Notes: generated by a model from the sequence alone, not told the origin. Shown: positions 27,882-37,120, numbered from the stretch's first letter. The stretch: 64,000 nucleotides of DNA from Blattabacterium cuenoti (GCF_014251275.1 NZ_CP059183.1:248001-312000), one strand, 5' to 3'. Numbers and translations are program-made.

Positions 27882-27960
27882 GGTGGACATAGCTCAGTTG
27901 GTTTAGAGCATCAGATTGTGGTTCTGAGGGGCGCCGGTTCGAATCCGGTTGTCCACCCCA
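27882..27960 (+). tRNA. tRNA-His (GUG)
   Basis: The extra G-1 (27882) pairs with C73 (27957), which is diagnostic for tRNA-His. The acceptor arm GTGGACA (27883-27889) pairs with TGTCCAC (27950-27956). The anticodon loop TTGTGGT holds GTG. The T-arm has GGTTCGAATCC. A genomic CCA (27958-27960) follows, unlike the other three tRNAs in the window. Confidence 0.97.
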
Positions 27961-27991
27961 TCCCATATTATTTTTACAAATTTTTAATTTT

Positions 27992-29182
27992 TTAAGATAA
28001 TATATTTTTTATTCTTGTAAATGCTTCTATTATTTTTTCTTCTGAAGATGCATAAGAAATACGTATACATTTATCATATCCAAAAGCATTCCCGCTAACA
28101 GTAGCTACTTGACTTTTTTCAAGCAATAGGTTTGAAAATTTATCTGCATTTATAATCAATTTACCATGTATTTTTTTTTCAAAAAATGATGAAATATCTG
28201 GAAAAATATAAAAAGTTCCATTTGGTTTATTAAATCTAAATCCATCAATTTCTTTGATAAGACACAAAACTAAATCTCTTCTTTTTTTTAATTCTTTTAT
28301 CATATATTTTATATCATTTGGATCTGATTTTATAGCAGCTATAGCTGCACGTTGTGCAATAGAATTTGCACAAGATGTCATTTGACCTTGTATTTTATCA
28401 CAAGACTTAGCTAGCCATTCTGGTGCACCTATATATCCAATTCTCCACCCAGTCATTGAAAATGCTTTAGATAATCCGTTTAATGTAATTACTTGAGGAT
28501 AAATCTCAGGAAAGATTGCTATACTAGTAGTAGTAAATTCCTCATAAAAAATATGTTCATAAATTTCATCAGATAAAATCATTATTTTTGGATATTTTTT
28601 GAAAATTTCTGATAAATTTTTTAATTCTTCATAAGTATAAACACTACCTGTAGGATTACAAGGAGTACTAAAAATGAATAATTTTGTTTTATCTGTGATA
28701 TATTTTTCTAATTCTTCTGGATTTATTTTAAAATCATTATTCATTCTTGTAGGGATAATAATGGGATGTGATTCACAAAATTTTACCATTTGATAATAAC
28801 TTCCCCAATAAGGAACTGGAAGGAGCACTTCGTCATCTTTATTTAGCAAAGATAAAAGTACATTCATAATAGCTTGTTTTGCGCCAGTAGACACTACAAT
28901 TTGGGATGGTAGGTATTTTAAATTATTATCACGATTAAATTTTTCACATATTGCTTCTCTAAGATCAAAGTAACCAGAAACAGGTGTATAATAATGATAT
29001 CCATCATCTATGGCTTTTTTAGCAGCATTTAAAACAAAATGAGGTGGAATAAAATCAGGTTCTCCTATACTTAGGTTAATAATATCATATCCTTTATTTT
29101 TTAGTTCTCTAGCTTTTGCGGCCATGGCTATAGTTTGTGAGTAAGATATATTTTGTAAACGATGAGACAATCTATTTTTCAT
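27992..29182 (-). CDS. aspC: Aspartate aminotransferase, class I (fold type I PLP)
   Basis: A 396-aa PLP enzyme of the AAT subfamily I-gamma. It shows INLSIGEPDFIPP, STGAKQAIMNVL, the PPxNPTG-type motif TPCNPTGSVY, LSDEIYEH, the PLP-Lys segment NGLSKAFSMTGWRIGY, and a C-terminal RISYASS with the substrate-binding Arg. It interconverts aspartate and 2-oxoglutarate with oxaloacetate and glutamate, and may also act on other amino acids. It is divergent from rsmG with promoters that overlap head to head in the 68-base gap. Confidence 0.92.
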   Translation of the reverse strand: MKNRLSHRLQNISYSQTIAMAAKARELKNKGYDIINLSIGEPDFIPPHFVLNAAKKAIDDGYHYYTPVSGYFDLREAICEKFNRDNNLKYLPSQIVVSTGAKQAIMNVLLSLLNKDDEVLLPVPYWGSYYQMVKFCESHPIIIPTRMNNDFKINPEELEKYITDKTKLFIFSTPCNPTGSVYTYEELKNLSEIFKKYPKIMILSDEIYEHIFYEEFTTTSIAIFPEIYPQVITLNGLSKAFSMTGWRIGYIGAPEWLAKSCDKIQGQMTSCANSIAQRAAIAAIKSDPNDIKYMIKELKKRRDLVLCLIKEIDGFRFNKPNGTFYIFPDISSFFEKKIHGKLIINADKFSNLLLEKSQVATVSGNAFGYDKCIRISYASSEEKIIEAFTRIKNILS

Positions 29183-29192
29183 GGATAGATGA

Positions 29193-29223
29193 TTTGAAAT
29201 GAATACAAATCTAAATAAATTTG
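29193..29223 (+). promoter_or_regulatory. Bacteroidetes-type promoter for rsmG
   Basis: TTTG (29193-29196), a 19-bp spacer, then TAAATTTG (29216-29223), an exact match to TTTG-N19-TAnnTTTG. It ends 27 bases before the rsmG ATG. It is the best match in the window and overlaps the opposite-strand aspC element. Confidence 0.7.
29206..29213 (-). promoter_or_regulatory. Candidate -7 element for aspC
   Basis: On the minus strand this reads TAGATTTG, an exact TAnnTTTG match, 23 bases before the aspC ATG. I see no TTTG at the right distance upstream. It lies inside the spacer of the rsmG promoter, so the two transcription starts would interfere. Confidence 0.4.
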
Positions 29224-29250
29224 ATTATAAATTTTTAATATCCAATTATT

Positions 29251-29871
29251 ATGGAATTAATTAAAAAATATTTTCCAAATTTATTGAAGGAACAAATACA
29301 TAAATTGTACTATTTAAAAAATTTATATGCATATTGGAATACTAGAATTAACATTATATCTAGAAAAACATTCTATGATTTTTATCAACAACACGTACTT
29401 TTTTGTTTAGGAATAGCTAAAGTCTTTTCTTTTTTTCCTGGGTCATCCGTTCTGGATTTAGGAACAGGTGGGGGATTCCCAGGTATTCCTTTATCTATAA
29501 TTTTTCCATATACAAAATTCACATTAGTAGATTCCATTCAAAAAAAAATTAATGTGGTAGAAAATATTGTACGTGCTATTTATTTAAAAAATGCATATCC
29601 AATTTGTATAAGAGCAGAAAAATTGGACAAAAAATTTGATTTTGTAGTCACTAGAGGAATATCTAATATCAATATTATCCAAAATTGGATAAAAAATAAA
29701 TTTAAACAAAAATCTAGCTATAAAATTAAAAATGGGTCTTTATATCTAAAAGGTGGGGAAATTTCTAATGAAATAAAAAAATTTCCTCATGCAATAGAAT
29801 ATCCTTTAAATTATTATTTTCATGAACCATTTTTTTATACTAAAAAAGTAATTTGGATTTCCAATATTTAG
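29251..29871 (+). CDS. rsmG: RsmG (GidB), 16S rRNA G527 N7-methyltransferase
   Basis: A Rossmann-fold SAM methyltransferase acting on the 530 loop of 16S rRNA. The SAM-binding motif VLDLGTGGGFPGIPLSI (about 66-82), NIISRK upstream of it, DSIQKKINVVENI and the VTRGISN region match the family; 206 aa is normal. It has its own well-formed promoter upstream, and an amidohydrolase gene follows after 24 bases. Confidence 0.95.
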   Translation: MELIKKYFPNLLKEQIHKLYYLKNLYAYWNTRINIISRKTFYDFYQQHVLFCLGIAKVFSFFPGSSVLDLGTGGGFPGIPLSIIFPYTKFTLVDSIQKKINVVENIVRAIYLKNAYPICIRAEKLDKKFDFVVTRGISNINIIQNWIKNKFKQKSSYKIKNGSLYLKGGEISNEIKKFPHAIEYPLNYYFHEPFFYTKKVIWISNI

Positions 29872-29895
29872 AAAAATAAATAATTAAAATTATAG

Positions 29896-30861
29896 ATGAA
29901 TCCTAAAAAAATTTTTATAGAAAAAGTAAAAAAAAAGGGAGGGTGGGTAAATGCTCATGCTCATCTAGATAGAGCTTATACTTTAACAAAAAAAAATTTT
30001 AAATATTATTATTTTCCGCTAAAAAAAAAATGGTATCTAATAGATGAAATGAAACGATTAGCTACAAAAGAAGATATTTATATTCGCATGGAAAAAGCTA
30101 TAGAATATTTCTTAATGCAAGGGACACAAGCTTTATGCACTTTTATTGACATAGATGAAGTTATTGAAGACCGTGCATTAAAAGCAGCTAGTAAATTGAA
30201 AAAAAATTATGGAAAATATATACAAATTTGTTTTGCAAATCAAGTACTTAAAGGTGTACTAGATAAAAAATCAAAATATTGGTTTGAAAAATCAGTAGAT
30301 TTTGTAGATATTATTGGAGGTTTGCCTGCAAAAGATTATGGAAGAGAAAACGATCATATTGATATTTTATTAAAAACAGCTAAAAAAAATGGTAAGATAG
30401 TACATGTTCATGTAGATCAATTCAATAGTAGTGAAGAAAGGGAAACGGAACAATTAGCAAGGAAAACAATTGAACATGGAATGCAAGGAAAGGTTGTTGC
30501 TATACATAGCGTTTCTTTAGCTGCACATTCTAGATCGTATCGTTACGATATATATAAATTGATGAATAAGGCTAATTTAATGGTGATATCTTGTCCTCTT
30601 GCTTGGATAGATCACACTAGAAGTGAACATTTAACTCCTAGTCATAATTCTATAACTCCAGTAGATGAAATGATTCCAGAAGGAATCATAGTTGCTTTTG
30701 GAACTGATAATATTTGTGATATATATAAACCATTTTCAGATGGAAATCTTTGGATAGAATTACGTGTTATGTTAGAAGCTTGTCATTATTATGATATAGA
30801 CCATTTAGTAAAAATAGCTACAGTAAATGGATTAAAAGTATTAGGTTTAAAAAAGAAATGA
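29896..30861 (+). CDS. Amidohydrolase-superfamily protein (cytosine deaminase-like), substrate unknown
   Basis: A 321-aa TIM-barrel metallohydrolase. Likely metal ligands are HAHLD (about 21-25; the HxH pair), HVHVDQFN (about 167-174), a later His in IHSVSLAAHS, and the Asp in FGTDNICD. The overall pattern fits the cytosine deaminase/amidohydrolase-3 branch, and many flavobacterial genomes have a similar open amidohydrolase gene. The substrate cannot be read from sequence; a deaminase acting on a purine, pyrimidine or related ring is the main guess. It lies between rsmG and lysS (convergent, stop codons nearly touching). Retention in a reduced genome suggests that it matters. Confidence 0.65.
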   Translation: MNPKKIFIEKVKKKGGWVNAHAHLDRAYTLTKKNFKYYYFPLKKKWYLIDEMKRLATKEDIYIRMEKAIEYFLMQGTQALCTFIDIDEVIEDRALKAASKLKKNYGKYIQICFANQVLKGVLDKKSKYWFEKSVDFVDIIGGLPAKDYGRENDHIDILLKTAKKNGKIVHVHVDQFNSSEERETEQLARKTIEHGMQGKVVAIHSVSLAAHSRSYRYDIYKLMNKANLMVISCPLAWIDHTRSEHLTPSHNSITPVDEMIPEGIIVAFGTDNICDIYKPFSDGNLWIELRVMLEACHYYDIDHLVKIATVNGLKVLGLKKK

Positions 30862-30862
30862 A

Positions 30863-32347
30863 TCACTTATTTTCTGGACGCATTTGTGGAAATAACAAAA
30901 CTTCTTGAATAGATTTTTTTTCAGTTAATAACATTACTAAACGATCAATTCCAATTCCAATTCCTGCAGTAGGTGGCATACCAAACTCCAAAGCTCGTAT
31001 AAAATCTTTATCAAGATACATTGATTCATATTTTCTATTTTTTTCAGTCATTTGTCTTTTGAAACGATCTAGTTGATCTATAGGATCATTAAGTTCAGAA
31101 TAAGCATTTGCAATTTCTTGTCCATTTATAATAAGTTCAAAACGTTCTGACAAACTTTTTTTATTACGATGTTTCTTAGTTAAAGGACTCATTTCCACTG
31201 GATAATCTACAATAAAAGTAGGATGTATATAATGGTGTGCACATTTTTCTTCAAATATATTTTCAATAATTTTAGTTTTACTAATTTCTTTATCTATTTC
31301 TATATGTAATATTTTACAAATTCTTATTAATTCTTCTTTTTTTTTAATATTAATATCAAATCCTGTATATTTTTTAATTGAATCCAATATTGAAATGCGG
31401 GGAAAAGGAGTTTTAAAAATAATATTATTTTTATCTTTGAATTTTTTAAATATACGTGAAAGAAGTTCTTCAGTAAAATTCATCATCCAATAATAATCTT
31501 TGTAAGCTACATAAAGTTCTAATATGGTAAATTCTGGATTGTGAATTCTATCCATTCCTTCGTTTCTAAAATTTCTAGAGAATTCATATACTCCATTAAA
31601 TCCGCCAATAATAAGTCTTTTCAAATAAAGTTCATTAGCTATCCTTAAATATAAAGAAATTCCCAGTGCATTATGATAAGTTTCAAAAGGTCTAGCTATT
31701 GCTCCACCTGGAATAGGTTGTAATATAGGAGTTTCTACCTCTAAATATTCTTTATCGTCTAAAAATTTTCTTATTTCTTGTATTATACGAGTACGTTTAA
31801 TAAACACTTCTTTTACATGTTCATTAACTATCAAATCTACATACCGCATACGATACCGTTGTTCTATATTGGAAAATGCATCATATACTTTTTTTTTTTT
31901 CTTATCTACTTTTACTTGAGGTAAAGGTCGTAGAGATTTAGATAGTAATGTTAATTTATTAACATGTATGGTAATTTCCTTAACTTTTGTTTTAAATAAG
32001 AATCCTTTTATTCCAATAATATCTCCTACATCTAAGAGTTGTTTTAATAAAATATCGTAAGTTTCTTCTTTTCCTATTTCATCCGAGTATAAATCATTTT
32101 TTCTAAAATATAATTGAATCTGTCCAGTGTGATCTTTAAGTTCTCCAAATGTTGCCTTTCCTAAAATCCGCAAACGCATTAATCGTCCTGCTATACTAAC
32201 ATTTTTTCTTTCTAAGAAATTTATTCTTATATTTTCAATAGTAGTATTTATTATATATTCTTCTGAAGGATAAGGATTAATACCTAATAATTTCAATTTA
32301 GATAACTTTTTTATTCGTATCATTTGTTGTTCTGATAAATAGGACAT
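30863..32347 (-). CDS. lysS: LysRS, lysyl-tRNA synthetase (class II)
   Basis: Charges tRNA-Lys. An N-terminal OB-fold anticodon domain (GRLMRLRILGKATFGEL) precedes the class II core: motif 1 near EVETPILQPIPGGAIARPF, motif 2 region FRNEGMDRIHNPEFT, and motif 3 GIGIGIDRLVMLLT. I place the start at the ATG giving MSYLSEQQ (32347), which is the family N-terminus; an upstream in-frame ATG at 32383 would add 12 hydrophobic residues. A 12-A run (31888-31899) encodes a lysine stretch in frame. It is divergent from lipB. Confidence 0.95.
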   Translation of the reverse strand: MSYLSEQQMIRIKKLSKLKLLGINPYPSEEYIINTTIENIRINFLERKNVSIAGRLMRLRILGKATFGELKDHTGQIQLYFRKNDLYSDEIGKEETYDILLKQLLDVGDIIGIKGFLFKTKVKEITIHVNKLTLLSKSLRPLPQVKVDKKKKKVYDAFSNIEQRYRMRYVDLIVNEHVKEVFIKRTRIIQEIRKFLDDKEYLEVETPILQPIPGGAIARPFETYHNALGISLYLRIANELYLKRLIIGGFNGVYEFSRNFRNEGMDRIHNPEFTILELYVAYKDYYWMMNFTEELLSRIFKKFKDKNNIIFKTPFPRISILDSIKKYTGFDINIKKKEELIRICKILHIEIDKEISKTKIIENIFEEKCAHHYIHPTFIVDYPVEMSPLTKKHRNKKSLSERFELIINGQEIANAYSELNDPIDQLDRFKRQMTEKNRKYESMYLDKDFIRALEFGMPPTAGIGIGIDRLVMLLTEKKSIQEVLLFPQMRPENK

Positions 32348-32378
32348 AGATTTAATTATGATAATGAAATAATTAAGG

Positions 32379-32386
32379 TACATTTG
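32379..32386 (+). promoter_or_regulatory. Candidate -7 element for lipB
   Basis: TACATTTG is an exact TAnnTTTG match, 32 bases before the lipB ATG. The -33 position holds only TATG at 18-bp spacing, so support is partial. Confidence 0.4.
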
Positions 32387-32418
32387 TTTTTTTTTATTAG
32401 ATGAATTTTTAAATAGTT

Positions 32419-33114
32419 ATGGAAAAAAAAAGGATTTTATTCGAAGATTTAGGAAAAAAAGAATACGTAACAACTTTTAATTATCAAAAAAGAATATTTA
32501 ACAACATTATACAAAAAAAAATAAATAAAATTTTTTATAAAGAAGCTGGATATCTTATTTTTGTAGAGCATAATCATCATATTTATACTATAGGTAAAAA
32601 TGGTAAAAAAAACAAACATTTATTAGTATCATCAGATTTTTTAAAGAAAATAAATGCTACTATTTGTCATACAGATAGAGGTGGAGATATTACTTATCAT
32701 GGACCTGGACAATTAATTATATATCCTATTTTAGATCTGGATTATTTTTTTACAGATATTCACAAATATCTCCGTTTACTAGAAGAAGTCATCATACATT
32801 TTTTGTGGAATAATTATGGAATTCAAGGAATACGAAAAAAAGGAAACACTGGAGTTTGGTTGAATCATGGTAAACTAAGAAAAATATGTGCAATAGGAAT
32901 TAAAATAAGTCGTTGGGTAACTATGCATGGACTAGCTTTGAATATAAATACTAACTTACAATATTTTAATTATATTATTCCTTGTGGAATTTATGAAAAT
33001 CAAAAAGTTACTTCTTTAAAAGAAGAATTAAAAAATTTTGAACTTTCTCTTAATGATGTAAAATGCAGAGTAAAGAAATCATTCAAAAAAATTTTTAATG
33101 TTGAATTTATTTGA
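32419..33114 (+). CDS. lipB: LipB, octanoyl-ACP:protein octanoyltransferase
   Basis: LipB moves octanoate from ACP to lipoyl domains of 2-oxoacid dehydrogenases and the glycine cleavage H protein. The motif RGGDITYHGPGQLIIYPI, the catalytic Lys in KICAIGIKISRWVTMHG and the catalytic Cys in IPCGIYE are all present. 231 aa is normal. The lipoyl synthase partner is not in the window. It is convergent with mtaB, 24 bases apart. Confidence 0.95.
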   Translation: MEKKRILFEDLGKKEYVTTFNYQKRIFNNIIQKKINKIFYKEAGYLIFVEHNHHIYTIGKNGKKNKHLLVSSDFLKKINATICHTDRGGDITYHGPGQLIIYPILDLDYFFTDIHKYLRLLEEVIIHFLWNNYGIQGIRKKGNTGVWLNHGKLRKICAIGIKISRWVTMHGLALNINTNLQYFNYIIPCGIYENQKVTSLKEELKNFELSLNDVKCRVKKSFKKIFNVEFI

Positions 33115-33138
33115 AAATAATATTAAAATTTTATATTT

Positions 33139-34452
33139 CTATTCTAATATAGGTTTTACTATAACAATGCCATCTTTATCTATCTCTGTTAATAGAACAT
33201 CTTGTAACGTATTTTCAAAATTTATATTGAATTTTATCTTAGTACGAATATAATTCTCTGTATATCCATACAAATATTTCTTACCTGAATCATTCTTTTC
33301 AAATAAAACCGTTTTTTTCGTAAAAAGATGGTTTTCACAAAAAAATCTGTATTTTTTATTAGAAAGTAGTCTCAAAACTTTATTTCGTTTTTTCTTAATG
33401 GATTTAGATATATTTCCTGGAATAGCAATAGATGTTGTATTTGGTCTGGGTGAATAAGTAAATATATGCATATAGGATATATTTAACTTGTTTAAAAAAT
33501 GATAAGTTTCTAAAAAATGTTGATGTGTCTCTCCTGGAAATCCTACAATTAAATCCGAACCGATATAAGCATGCGGAATATGATGTCGTATTTGATTAAT
33601 TTTTTCTTTATACAACTCTCGTCTATAACGCCTTCGCATTTTTCTTAAAATCTCATTACTTCCAGATTGTAAAGAAATATGAAAATGAGGTGCAAAACAT
33701 TTACTATTAGACAATAGTTCTATACATTCTCTTTTCAAAAGATTTGGTTCAATAGAAGTAAGACGTATCCTCTCTCTCCCTCTTACTTTTATTTTATCTT
33801 CTATAATTCTTATTAAATCTAAAAAAGTATAATTCTTATCTAAGTTGTTAGTTGTTTTATAACATCCAATATTTACACCAGTTAAAACAATTTCCTTTAC
33901 ACCTTTTTTGAAAAGAAAATTAATACTATTTAATATATTTTCCACACTATCCGAACGAGAAGGACCTCTTGAAGAAGGAATTATGCAGTAACTACATTTG
34001 TAATCACATCCGTCTTGTATTTTTAAAAAGGAACGAGTTCTATATCCAATAGAAAAAGAAGGAAAATAACTATTATTTTTATAATTTGAAATGATTCTTT
34101 TTTTTAAAAATATTTTTTCATTAAGATAATCTAATATTTTAAATTTTTCCTCATAACCTAATACAAGATCTACTCCATTAATAGAAGAGACTTTTTCAGG
34201 GTTTAGTTGAGCATAGCATCCCATTGCTATAATAATAGCTTTATAATTTCTATTTACAGCAGAACGTACAGCCCGTTTGAATTCTAATTCCGCATTATTA
34301 GTTACAGAACAACTATTGATTACATAAATATCAGCATGATTTTTAAAGGAAACATGTTTATAATATAAACTGGAAAATTTTCTTGCTATAGTAGAAGTTT
34401 CTGCATAATTTAATTTACATCCTATTGTGTAAAATGCAATTTTCTTTCTCAA
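33139..34452 (-). CDS. mtaB: MtaB, tRNA t6A37 methylthiotransferase
   Basis: A radical-SAM enzyme that adds a methylthio group to t6A37 in ANN-decoding tRNAs. The N-terminal UPF0004 domain carries cluster Cys residues (TIGCKLN, NSCSVT, GCYAQ). The radical-SAM motif CDYKCSYCIIPSSRGPSRS follows, and then a TRAM-like C-terminal region. 437 aa is in range. I prefer MtaB to MiaB because of the TIGCKLN start and the overall length, but the two are close paralogues. It is 18 bases downstream of the peroxiredoxin gene and probably cotranscribed. Confidence 0.88.
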   Translation of the reverse strand: MRKKIAFYTIGCKLNYAETSTIARKFSSLYYKHVSFKNHADIYVINSCSVTNNAELEFKRAVRSAVNRNYKAIIIAMGCYAQLNPEKVSSINGVDLVLGYEEKFKILDYLNEKIFLKKRIISNYKNNSYFPSFSIGYRTRSFLKIQDGCDYKCSYCIIPSSRGPSRSDSVENILNSINFLFKKGVKEIVLTGVNIGCYKTTNNLDKNYTFLDLIRIIEDKIKVRGRERIRLTSIEPNLLKRECIELLSNSKCFAPHFHISLQSGSNEILRKMRRRYRRELYKEKINQIRHHIPHAYIGSDLIVGFPGETHQHFLETYHFLNKLNISYMHIFTYSPRPNTTSIAIPGNISKSIKKKRNKVLRLLSNKKYRFFCENHLFTKKTVLFEKNDSGKKYLYGYTENYIRTKIKFNINFENTLQDVLLTEIDKDGIVIVKPILE

Positions 34453-34470
34453 AACATTTTTATATTAAGA

Positions 34471-35106
34471 TTAAGATGAGAAATAATCTACAATTCCACT
34501 ATGATTTGCTTTTATAGCTTTTTTACCTTTTTTCCAATTTGCTGGACAAACTTCTCCACTTTTTTCATAATATTGAATCGCATCTATCATGCGTACTGCT
34601 TCATCTACATTTCTCCCTAATGGAAAATCATTTATTAATATATGTCGTATAATACTATTTTTATCTATTAAAAATAAACCTCTGTATGCAATTAGTTCTC
34701 CATTAGCTACCCATTCTTCATTATTATTATTGCAAAAAATCAAGTCTCCAGATAACACTCCATAATTGTAAGATATTGTTTTATTAATATCAGAAACAAT
34801 AGGATAGGTAACTCCAATAATCCCACCCTTTTCCTTTGGAATTTGTAACCAAGCCAAGTGAGATTGTTCTGTATCTGTAGATACAGCAATAATCTGTACA
34901 TTTCTCTTTTCAAAATCTTTAATTCTTTCTTGAAAAGCATATATTTCTGTAGGACATACAAATGTAAAATCCTTAGGATAGAAAAAAAGTAAAACATATT
35001 TACTTTCTTTAAATTGTTCTAAAGTAAAATTTTGTACAATTTCCTTACCATTTAGAACAGCACTAGCTGTAAAGTTTGGAGCTTTTTTACCAATTAAATT
35101 TTTCAT
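34471..35106 (-). CDS. 2-Cys peroxiredoxin (AhpC/TSA family)
   Basis: A typical 2-Cys peroxiredoxin that reduces hydrogen peroxide and organic peroxides. The peroxidatic site is FYPKDFTFVCPTEI (Cys about 51) and the resolving Cys is in SGEVCPANW (about 172). The N-terminus is IGKKAPNFTA. Length 211 aa matches flavobacterial family members. The electron donor is not known here; a thioredoxin gene (trxA) is at 63179. A 105-base gap separates it from dnaG upstream, so it may have its own promoter, although I see no clear one. Confidence 0.93.
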   Translation of the reverse strand: MKNLIGKKAPNFTASAVLNGKEIVQNFTLEQFKESKYVLLFFYPKDFTFVCPTEIYAFQERIKDFEKRNVQIIAVSTDTEQSHLAWLQIPKEKGGIIGVTYPIVSDINKTISYNYGVLSGDLIFCNNNNEEWVANGELIAYRGLFLIDKNSIIRHILINDFPLGRNVDEAVRMIDAIQYYEKSGEVCPANWKKGKKAIKANHSGIVDYFSS

Positions 35107-35211
35107 TATAACTATATTATGAAATTTACATCAGTTAATTGAACTAATTTAAAAAAAATTCTTTAATATTTAAATATATACTACTATTATATTAAATGAA
35201 TAGTATACATA

Positions 35212-37107
35212 TTATACATATCTATGTAATTTTTTAAAAATTTTATTTTTAATGTTGGTTAAATACATTATTTTTCTTAATAATAATTTATTTTTATTTT
35301 TTTTATAATTAATAATTTCCTTTTTAATTAATTGTAATACATACAAAGATTTATATATCAATAATATATCATTTGCGTATTGATCTATATTATCTTCTTC
35401 AGAAGGAACTTCTATTCCTTTTTTTTCCCATTTAGATAAAAAACAAAACTTTTCATTTTTATTGTATTTATATTTATTTGATAAACATAAATCTATTTTT
35501 TTCTTATTACAAAATATCAAAAAATTTTTTTCATTTTCTTTCGATGTAAAATGTATTTTACCATATTTGAAAAAATATGAAAATTTTTCAGTAATTGTTG
35601 TATAGGTAGTACTACTACCATTACCATTTTTTATTATTTTTTTATTTCCATGATATAAAATAAGTTGCATTAATTTATTTTCAATAAAGTGTTCATGATT
35701 GTTTTTATCTAAAAAAGACAAATTATGTTTTATTTTATTATTAATATTTTTTCCTACTCCTACTACACTACGAATAAAACTAAAATTACCGTTTACATTA
35801 TCTTTTTTTCTATCTATTCTTTCCAATTCGGTTAATAAAATTTTTTCACGAATATTTAGTATTTTAGATGCTTCCTGCAAGAATAATTCTTTTTTAAGAA
35901 CACTGTATATTTTTGAAATACTATTTAAAATATTTATAACTAAAAGAAACTTATTAATAGGATCATTTTTCCAAAATTTTTCATATATTTTTTTTTTAAA
36001 GTAAACGAAATTATAACTATTTTTCCTTAGGAAAAATCTTAATTCAGAAGTAGAATATTTCTTGGATATTGAATCTGGATCCTCTCCTTTAGGAATTAAT
36101 AATATTCTTATATTCATTCCTTGTTCCAATACCATATTGATTACTCTCAAGGAAGCTTTTATTCCAGAATGATCGCCATCATAAAAAAGTACAATATTTT
36201 TCGTAAATTTTTTTATTAACAAAATCTGATTAATAGTAAGTGATATACCAGAGGATGCTACTACATTTTTTATTCCTGATTGATGTAAAGAAATTACGTC
36301 GGTATAACCTTCTACTAAATAACAAATATTTTCTTTTAAAATATTTTTTTTTGCTTGAAACAATCCATACAAAGTTTTTCCTTTTTGAAAAATTACGCTT
36401 TCTGACGAATTAATATATTTCATTACATTAAATGAACTAGAATTTATATTTCTACCACCAAATCCAACTATTTTTCCTGATAAATTATGTATTGGAAACA
36501 TTACACGATTGCGAAAACAATCAAAATAATTAGATGATCTGAATAAAGTAAAACCAGATTTTATTAAATCTATTAATTTAAATCCTTTTTCTAATGCTTT
36601 TTTTGTAAAAATATTCCACGAAATTGGAGCATATCCTAATTCAAATTCCTTTATTATATTTATATTATACCCTCTTTTTTTTATTAAATAATATAACCCG
36701 TTTTCTTTTCCTTCTTTTGTAACATACAACTGATTAATATAAAAATTTTTTGCATAATCTTGTATTACATATAATATTTCTTCATGTTTTTCTTTCTTTT
36801 TAAATAAATATTCCTTATTATCATCAATTTTTATATTGTATTTATTTGCTAAATAACGTAATGATTCTCCATAAGTAAAATTCTCATGTTCCATAAGAAA
36901 AGTGATAATATTTCCACCTTTTCCAGAACTAAAATCTTTCCATATTTTTTTATCAGGGGAAACTATAAGAGAAGGATTTCTTTCCTTTGAAAATGGACTT
37001 AACCCTCTATAATTTAATCCACTTTTTTTTAATTCTACAAAATCACCAATAACATCTTCTATACATGAAATAGAAAGTATTTTCTTCTTATTTGTATCAG
37101 AAATCAT
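35212..37107 (-). CDS. dnaG: DnaG, DNA primase (zinc ligands lost)
   Basis: Primase lays RNA primers for replication. The N-terminal domain aligns clearly with the CHC2 zinc domain, but the ligands are replaced: Ser37, Ser40, Asp58 and Ser61 stand at the usual Cys, His, Cys, Cys positions (context GLSPFSKERNPSL and WKDFSSGKGG). As I recall, other Flavobacteriia show similar sequences, so this may be a lineage trait. The catalytic TOPRIM part is intact: GFGGRNI, LVEGYTDVISLHQSG, FYDGDHSG. The last 200 residues are Lys/Asn-rich and diverged. It lies in a compact minus-strand series, 13 bases downstream of rpe. Confidence 0.94.
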   Translation of the reverse strand: MISDTNKKKILSISCIEDVIGDFVELKKSGLNYRGLSPFSKERNPSLIVSPDKKIWKDFSSGKGGNIITFLMEHENFTYGESLRYLANKYNIKIDDNKEYLFKKKEKHEEILYVIQDYAKNFYINQLYVTKEGKENGLYYLIKKRGYNINIIKEFELGYAPISWNIFTKKALEKGFKLIDLIKSGFTLFRSSNYFDCFRNRVMFPIHNLSGKIVGFGGRNINSSSFNVMKYINSSESVIFQKGKTLYGLFQAKKNILKENICYLVEGYTDVISLHQSGIKNVVASSGISLTINQILLIKKFTKNIVLFYDGDHSGIKASLRVINMVLEQGMNIRILLIPKGEDPDSISKKYSTSELRFFLRKNSYNFVYFKKKIYEKFWKNDPINKFLLVINILNSISKIYSVLKKELFLQEASKILNIREKILLTELERIDRKKDNVNGNFSFIRSVVGVGKNINNKIKHNLSFLDKNNHEHFIENKLMQLILYHGNKKIIKNGNGSSTTYTTITEKFSYFFKYGKIHFTSKENEKNFLIFCNKKKIDLCLSNKYKYNKNEKFCFLSKWEKKGIEVPSEEDNIDQYANDILLIYKSLYVLQLIKKEIINYKKNKNKLLLRKIMYLTNIKNKIFKKLHRYV

Positions 37108-37120
37108 GATAATATTCTTT

